Assembly (NCBI GenBank): GCA_029237755.1
Contig: JAQZBT010000007.1
Coordinates: 1 to 15,754 of the forward strand
From: Candidatus Saccharimonadota bacterium
Lineage (GTDB): Bacteria > Patescibacteriota > Saccharimonadia > UBA4664
Reading direction: 5' to 3'
Length of the DNA: 15,754 bases
A program made the translations under genes and the position numbers. Of this stretch, positions 11,668-15,754 are shown piece after piece; the stretch's first letter is position 1, and every line of letters starts with the position of its first letter. The notes beneath the pieces are model-generated. The model saw only the letters and a program-made list of their open reading frames with translations. It was not told the origin of the DNA and did no database searches.

Positions 11668-12711
11668 TTACTTCTTGGAATTGGTCGCGATCTCCCAGGC
11701 ATATAAAGGGACGAAATCGCCCGCTTTGTAGCCTCGGGTATCTCCGCTGGGTGGCGCCGCCCGGGCGCATTCACCATCGGATTGACCGACTAACTTTATC
11801 CTCGCGTAAATCACATTCTCGTGCCCGGTGTCTGACCCGGTATGGGGGCCAAGAGCACGGTCGGGCGGGTTGCACCAGGCCCAGTTCGCATCGCCGTCCC
11901 GGTAGGGACCGAGACCGTTGCGGCTGGTATCGATCATGATGAGCTTGTCGGGCATCTCATCGATGATCTTCTGGGCGTAGCTGACGCTGGCGTTGGTCCA
12001 CTGGAAGTTGGAAACGTTGACGGCGATACCGTCCGCCAGGTCGAGTCCCGAGCGCATGAGCGCCGGGGTCATCGTGGTGGGTGGTAGCCAATCAGCATTG
12101 CCGGCGTCCAGGAGGACCCGAATGCTGGGTGCAGACTTGAGTATGCTGACCGCTTTGCGCACCATATCGAACCGGTGCGGGTTGCGGGCCAGGCACTCAG
12201 CGTGTCTGGAGTCACCCATGTGGGCGATGGCGTCGGGCTCAAAGACCGCGTCGACCGGCTGGCCGGTGGTCTTCACCATGGCGGCGAAACGGCTCAACTC
12301 TGCCAGATAGGCAGCCTCGTCCTTGGAGGCGCCGGAGGCAGAGTAGCTGCCGCAGTCGCGGTCCGGGATCCGGTAGACGACTATCAGCGCCCGCTGGTTG
12401 GCGGCGTGGGCTTCGGTGAGTAACGATTTGATCTCGGTGTCGAGGTCGGACTCGTTATTCCACCAGGTGGCCCAGGACAGACCAGCCAGAGACCGCAACG
12501 TTGCGGCATCGGCCGGGTCAGCCTGCTGTGACGCCGACTGCTCAAGCTGTTGCTGATAGACGCCGTCCCGGTCCATGTAGTAGGGAGACACCGGGGGAAC
12601 GGTAGTCGGTACGTCGGAGTTAAGTGGCGGTGAACCGCCGCAACCCGACACGATCAGCCAGACAACAGCCAGGCCGAGGGCAGAGAGTGCCCTGAGTTTG
12701 GAATTACGCAT
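11668..12711 (-). CDS. Glycoside hydrolase family 6 lipoprotein (cellulase type)
   Basis: Predicted secreted hydrolase of beta-1,4-glucan, 347 residues. A signal peptide ends in the lipobox VSGC, so Cys24 would be lipidated and the enzyme held at the membrane surface. GH6 hallmarks seen in order: YRIPDRDCGSYSASG with the catalytic acid Asp119, FEPDAIAHM with Asp160, IDTSRNGLGP (260-269), WCNPPDRALG (279-288) and IKLVGQSDGEC with the candidate base Asp312. Four cysteines sit where GH6 enzymes have their two disulfides (C120/C173 and C280/C315). There is no cellulose-binding module. The usual Lys-Pro-Gly-Glu loop is altered to KLVGQSDG, so activity may differ. ATG 12711 has AAGGA upstream. It has its own promoter and terminator, between the big LamG protein and the transketolase operon. 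Confidence 0.88.
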   Translation of the reverse strand: MRNSKLRALSALGLAVVWLIVSGCGGSPPLNSDVPTTVPPVSPYYMDRDGVYQQQLEQSASQQADPADAATLRSLAGLSWATWWNNESDLDTEIKSLLTEAHAANQRALIVVYRIPDRDCGSYSASGASKDEAAYLAELSRFAAMVKTTGQPVDAVFEPDAIAHMGDSRHAECLARNPHRFDMVRKAVSILKSAPSIRVLLDAGNADWLPPTTMTPALMRSGLDLADGIAVNVSNFQWTNASVSYAQKIIDEMPDKLIMIDTSRNGLGPYRDGDANWAWCNPPDRALGPHTGSDTGHENVIYARIKLVGQSDGECARAAPPSGDTRGYKAGDFVPLYAWEIATNSKK

Positions 12712-12760
12712 TGGAGCTCGTCCTTACCTCGAAAAGAGTCGGGGGTAGTTCGCTCGCAAT

Positions 12761-12789
12761 ACTTTACATGTTTTTTAGGGTTTCGTCAA
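12761..12789 (-). promoter_or_regulatory. Sigma-70-type promoter for the GH6 gene
   Basis: On the minus strand TTGACG (12789-12784), 17 bp, TAAAGT (12766-12761). The predicted transcript starts near 12754, about 43 nt before the ATG. The -35 begins 22 nt after the upstream gene's stop; I see no T-run terminator for that gene in the gap. Confidence 0.7.
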
Positions 12790-12811
12790 GATTGGAGGCG
12801 TCGGAAATGGC

Positions 12812-15754
12812 TTACTGACGCGGGAAGCCGGTGACCCAGCTGGTGCCAGCCGCGGCGGTGAACGGACGGTTGTTACCGCTGGCGTCGGCGATGGTGGTGC
12901 CGGTGCCGGCGTTGAATTGCCAGTAACCGACGAGGCCTGTGACGGGGGCGGTCAACTCAACTGAGCGGCTGGCCTGAATCTGAGCGGCTGTGCGGACAGT
13001 GTTCCAAATACGGAACTCGTCGACAGTACCGGTGAGATTGAAGTTATTGTCACCATCGCCGTGGCGGCCAATGACCAGGTTGTTGCCGATGGTGTAGGCA
13101 ACGGCCTCGGGGGCGGAGAAGGTCTGTTTGAGTACGCCGTCGATGTAGATCTGGGCGGTCGTAGCGCTCTTGGTGACCGCGACGTGGTGCCAGACGTTGT
13201 CCTTGAGGTTGACGCCGGTGGTCTCGTAGTTCTTCCAGACGTAGTTGCCGGTGTGGACGTAGAACCGCAAGTTGCCGTCGGGCAGCAGGCGGACGCCGTA
13301 GTTGTTGCCGTTGGAGAGAATCTCGCCGCCATAGATGCCGGTGGCTTCGGCCTTGACCCAAGTTTCGGCAGTGAAGGCCTGGGTGTTGTAGGCCGTGGTG
13401 GCGACAGCGGCCGATCCGGTCGCGGTGCCGTTGAAGCGCAGGGCGCTGTTGGTGGTAGCGGGAGGCGGAGTGGTGGCGGCGGTGTTGAGGTTGTCGAACC
13501 GAGCGGCACCCGGGGCAGCGGACGGAGCGTAGGCGCCGGACTGCAGGACGACCTTGAGCTGCGACAGGTCAAAGGCCTTGGTCAGGGTGCGGCGGGTGGT
13601 CCAGGTGGTGCCGTCCGGAGAGGTCTGCAGGGTGATGGAACCAGCGGCCTCGGCGATGCGCCACCAGCGCATAGCAGTGGCAGAGTAAGGCACGAAGGTG
13701 TCGGAGTTGGCGCCGGCGACCTTGTGGCGCAGGTGCAGCGAACCACCGGTGAAGCCCATAACGATGGAGTTGTTGGCATCGGCCTCCAGGATCAGCTGGG
13801 TCTCAGCGGCTGGGGTGGTGGCACTGGTAGTCTGCGGGACTTCGAGGAAGATCGCGTTGCTCTTGAGCTCGTACTTCTCCTTGGAGACTACGCCGTAGTA
13901 GCCGGTAGCGTTGGTCGGAGGCGTGATCTGGAGCGTGCCGTTTTGGGCGACGCTGCCGGCGGGGCCGTAGGCGGCCCACTTGACGGCATCAACAGCGGTG
14001 CCGGTGAAGGTGTCGGCGATCTGAGTGATGGGCTTGGTGGTAGGTGCGGGAGGAGGAGGCGGAGGAGTGGTCGGGTCGGAGAGCGGAGCGCCGGCCGTCC
14101 AGCCTGTACCGTTAACGAGCGTCAGGTTGTGAGCACCGGTCGCGCCGGTGTCGGCGGCCGTGAGGCCGTTGCCAGCGTCGGCCTTCCAGTAACCAACCAG
14201 GCTGCCCTGTCCGGCCGGAAGGGTGGTCGAGTCGTACTGGGCAATCTCGGCGTCGGTGCGCGGGATAGACCAGACACGGATCTCGTCGATGCCGCCGTTG
14301 AAGTTGAAGTGGTCATCACCGTCACCGTGGCGGCCGACGATGAAGTTGCCGCCGTAGTTATAGGTAATGGCGTTGGCGTTGGCGACCTGGGCCTTGAGCA
14401 CGCCGTCGACATAGAGCTTCATGGCGCTGGCGGTACGGGTAGCTGCGACATGGTGCCACAGGCCGTCCTTGGCGTTGACGTCGGTAGTCTCGAGGACGTT
14501 CCAGGCCGGACCGGAAGCGAAGGAGAACTGCAGGTTGCCGTCACCCTTGAGACGCACGATCCAGTTGTTGCCCATGGAGACGATCTCGGAACCCCAGTCG
14601 TCGGTGGTGAGACCCTTGATCATAGCCTCGGCAGTGAACTGCTGCAGGCGGAAGTCGGCCGGGGCAGCGGCAATAGCGTAGTCGTTGACACCGTCAAACT
14701 GCAGGGCGTGAGTGATCGCCTGACCGGCCGGGTAGACCGTGACGGACTTGGTGCTGGTGAGTCCGACAGAGTTGGTCGCAGACAGGGTGATCTGGATGTA
14801 CCAGGGGCCGTCGTGGTGCGGGAACTCAAACTGGCCGCCGGCGCCGACGGTGTCGAGCACGTTGTGCACGTGGCAGGAGTCGAGCGGGCAGTGGTGCAGG
14901 GCGATGTTCCACTTCAGAGCACTGGCCGGCAGTGTGCCGTCCTGGACATCGGTGGCCGAGCCGGAGTAGCTGATGATCTGCTCCGGGTTGGCGACGGTCG
15001 ATTCGGCGGGCGTGTTGATAGTCACCGTGGGAGCAGTCTGACCGACGTGGATGTCCATGGTCTTGCTCGAGGCGTTGTTGTAGATGTCGGTGACCGTCAG
15101 TGTAACGGTATAGGTGCCGTTTTGGGCGAAGGTATGGGCGGGGTTTGCAACCGTGGCGGCGGGGCTGCCGTCACCGAAGTCCCAGCGGTAGGCCAGGGCG
15201 TCACCTTCGGGGTCGGACGAGCCGCTCGAGGTGAAGTTGACGGCCAAAGGAGCCGGGCCGAAGGTCTTGTCGGCAGCCATCTGGGCGTTGGGCGCCTGGT
15301 TGCCGGCGGTGTAAGTGAGGTGGTAGATAGAGCCCTTGTTGATAGCCAGGTAGTAGATGTCGCCGTCCGGACCGGTGAAGAAGTTGACGGGACCACCGGC
15401 GTTGGAGGCGAAGGTCTGGTTGGAGTTGGGCACCAGGTTGTTGGCAGCATCGAGCTGGAGGTTGTAGATCTGGTCCTTGGCGTAGTCGCCGTAGAAGTAG
15501 CGGCCCTTGTAGGCAGCCGGGTAGTTGTTGCCGTTATAGAAGACACCACCGATCACCGCGCTCGAGGGCGGGTGGGGGTAGGATACGATCGGGAACTTCA
15601 GATTGGCCGGAGGGTTCTGGTACAGGTTCTGGCAGAAGGGCAGGTCTTTGTACTTGCCGATACCGGCTACACCGGTGCCGTTTTGCTGCTCGGTGGACTC
15701 CCAGCAGGGCCAGCCGAGGTTGGCGCCGCGGGTGATAACGTTGACCTCTTCCCA
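12812..15754 (-). CDS. Large surface protein: sugar dehydrogenase-type propeller end, PKD, Ig-like and two LamG domains (5' end outside window)
   Basis: The frame is open to the right edge; 980 residues are visible and the N-terminus is missing. Residues 1-150 match the C-terminal part of glucose/sorbosone dehydrogenase (PQQ-dependent type) propellers: WEEVNVITRGANLGWPCWES, then VIGGVFYNG, YKGRYFYGDYAKDQIYNL. A PKD domain follows (about 155-238, YRWDFGDGS), then an Ig-like domain rich in His and Cys (about 239-344; LHHCPLDSCHVH, FPHHDGPWYI). The first LamG/concanavalin-like domain spans about 348-560, a poly-Pro linker about 562-575, a further beta-sandwich about 576-757, and the second LamG about 769-976. 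Both LamG domains end in a shared motif (VGRHGDGD, then DE and RxW). There is no LPxTG motif or C-terminal helix. It is probably secreted and glycan-binding; whether the propeller is catalytic cannot be judged without the missing part. Confidence 0.85.
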   Translation of the reverse strand, partial: WEEVNVITRGANLGWPCWESTEQQNGTGVAGIGKYKDLPFCQNLYQNPPANLKFPIVSYPHPPSSAVIGGVFYNGNNYPAAYKGRYFYGDYAKDQIYNLQLDAANNLVPNSNQTFASNAGGPVNFFTGPDGDIYYLAINKGSIYHLTYTAGNQAPNAQMAADKTFGPAPLAVNFTSSGSSDPEGDALAYRWDFGDGSPAATVANPAHTFAQNGTYTVTLTVTDIYNNASSKTMDIHVGQTAPTVTINTPAESTVANPEQIISYSGSATDVQDGTLPASALKWNIALHHCPLDSCHVHNVLDTVGAGGQFEFPHHDGPWYIQITLSATNSVGLTSTKSVTVYPAGQAITHALQFDGVNDYAIAAAPADFRLQQFTAEAMIKGLTTDDWGSEIVSMGNNWIVRLKGDGNLQFSFASGPAWNVLETTDVNAKDGLWHHVAATRTASAMKLYVDGVLKAQVANANAITYNYGGNFIVGRHGDGDDHFNFNGGIDEIRVWSIPRTDAEIAQYDSTTLPAGQGSLVGYWKADAGNGLTAADTGATGAHNLTLVNGTGWTAGAPLSDPTTPPPPPPAPTTKPITQIADTFTGTAVDAVKWAAYGPAGSVAQNGTLQITPPTNATGYYGVVSKEKYELKSNAIFLEVPQTTSATTPAAETQLILEADANNSIVMGFTGGSLHLRHKVAGANSDTFVPYSATAMRWWRIAEAAGSITLQTSPDGTTWTTRRTLTKAFDLSQLKVVLQSGAYAPSAAPGAARFDNLNTAATTPPPATTNSALRFNGTATGSAAVATTAYNTQAFTAETWVKAEATGIYGGEILSNGNNYGVRLLPDGNLRFYVHTGNYVWKNYETTGVNLKDNVWHHVAVTKSATTAQIYIDGVLKQTFSAPEAVAYTIGNNLVIGRHGDGDNNFNLTGTVDEFRIWNTVRTAAQIQASRSVELTAPVTGLVGYWQFNAGTGTTIADASGNNRPFTAAAGTSWVTGFPRQ
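12827..13450 (-). repeat. LamG-type domain, copy 2 (coding duplication)
   Basis: It encodes a LamG domain paralogous to that at 14072-14713. Shared landmarks in order: LRFNG, FTAETWVKA, GVRLLPDGNLRFYV, VWHHVAVTKS, YIDGVLKQ, VIGRHGDGD, VDEFRIWNT, LVGYWQF. The DNA is also similar around the RHGDGD motif (13040-13070). Confidence 0.75.
14072..14713 (-). repeat. LamG-type domain, copy 1 (coding duplication)
   Basis: Paralogue of the 12827-13450 domain, with the same landmarks: LQFDG, FTAEAMIKG, IVRLKGDGNLQFSF, LWHHVAATRT, YVDGVLKA, IVGRHGDGD, IDEIRVWS, LVGYWKA. The copies are clearly diverged, so this is an old duplication rather than recent slippage. Confidence 0.75.

Overview
The window (15,754 bp, GC-rich, standard genetic code with TAA, TAG and TGA all used as stops) looks like a bacterial chromosome segment with very tight gene packing. 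The mix of a split two-subunit transketolase, a class II aldolase, a LOG-family protein, an orphan LPxTG peptide and many small membrane or surface proteins suggests a streamlined bacterium, possibly Patescibacteria/CPR such as a Saccharibacteria relative. That assignment is inference: no rRNA or ribosomal marker is present. No tRNA, CRISPR array, transposase or phage gene was seen. Intergenic AT-rich patches carry good sigma-70-type promoters (TTGACA, 17 bp, TATNNT), so transcription units can be drawn with some confidence.

Layout. (1) 1-731 (-): secreted protein with a carbohydrate-binding-like beta-sandwich, running off the left edge. It is divergently transcribed, from back-to-back promoters, from (2) 902-2372 (+): a 59-residue stand-alone LPQTG sorting peptide followed by a processive family-2 glycosyltransferase, with a UNCG-type hairpin between them. 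(3) 2369-5787 (-): a four-gene operon of PfkB sugar kinase, a 412-residue protein of unknown function, a LOG-like Rossmann protein and a membrane-anchored PrcB-domain protein, with gaps of 0, -11 and 1 bp. (4) 5941-7320 (+): two monocistronic exported orphans, each with its own promoter and each followed by a strong GC hairpin and then a T-run terminator. (5) 7421-11580 (-): seven packed genes: DUF3592-like membrane protein, transketolase N subunit, a 46-residue membrane peptide, transketolase C subunit, a four-helix membrane protein, class II fructose-bisphosphate aldolase and a Ser/Pro-rich membrane protein. (6) 11668-12711 (-): a GH6 family (cellulase-type) lipoprotein with its own promoter and terminator. 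(7) 12812-15754 (-): a large surface protein, truncated by the window edge, with the end of a glucose/sorbosone dehydrogenase-type propeller, then PKD, Ig-like and two LamG-type domains.

How the genes may work together. Two themes recur. One is central sugar-phosphate metabolism (PfkB kinase, transketolase, aldolase). The other is surface polysaccharide handling (glycosyltransferase, GH6 hydrolase, carbohydrate-binding and LamG modules, sugar dehydrogenase-like propeller). In the transketolase-aldolase operon the three cytosolic enzymes are interleaved with four small membrane proteins. The most notable of these is the 46-residue peptide, which overlaps both transketolase subunit genes through TAGTG and GTGA junctions. 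This peptide and the stand-alone LPQTG peptide are the most likely undescribed elements of the window.
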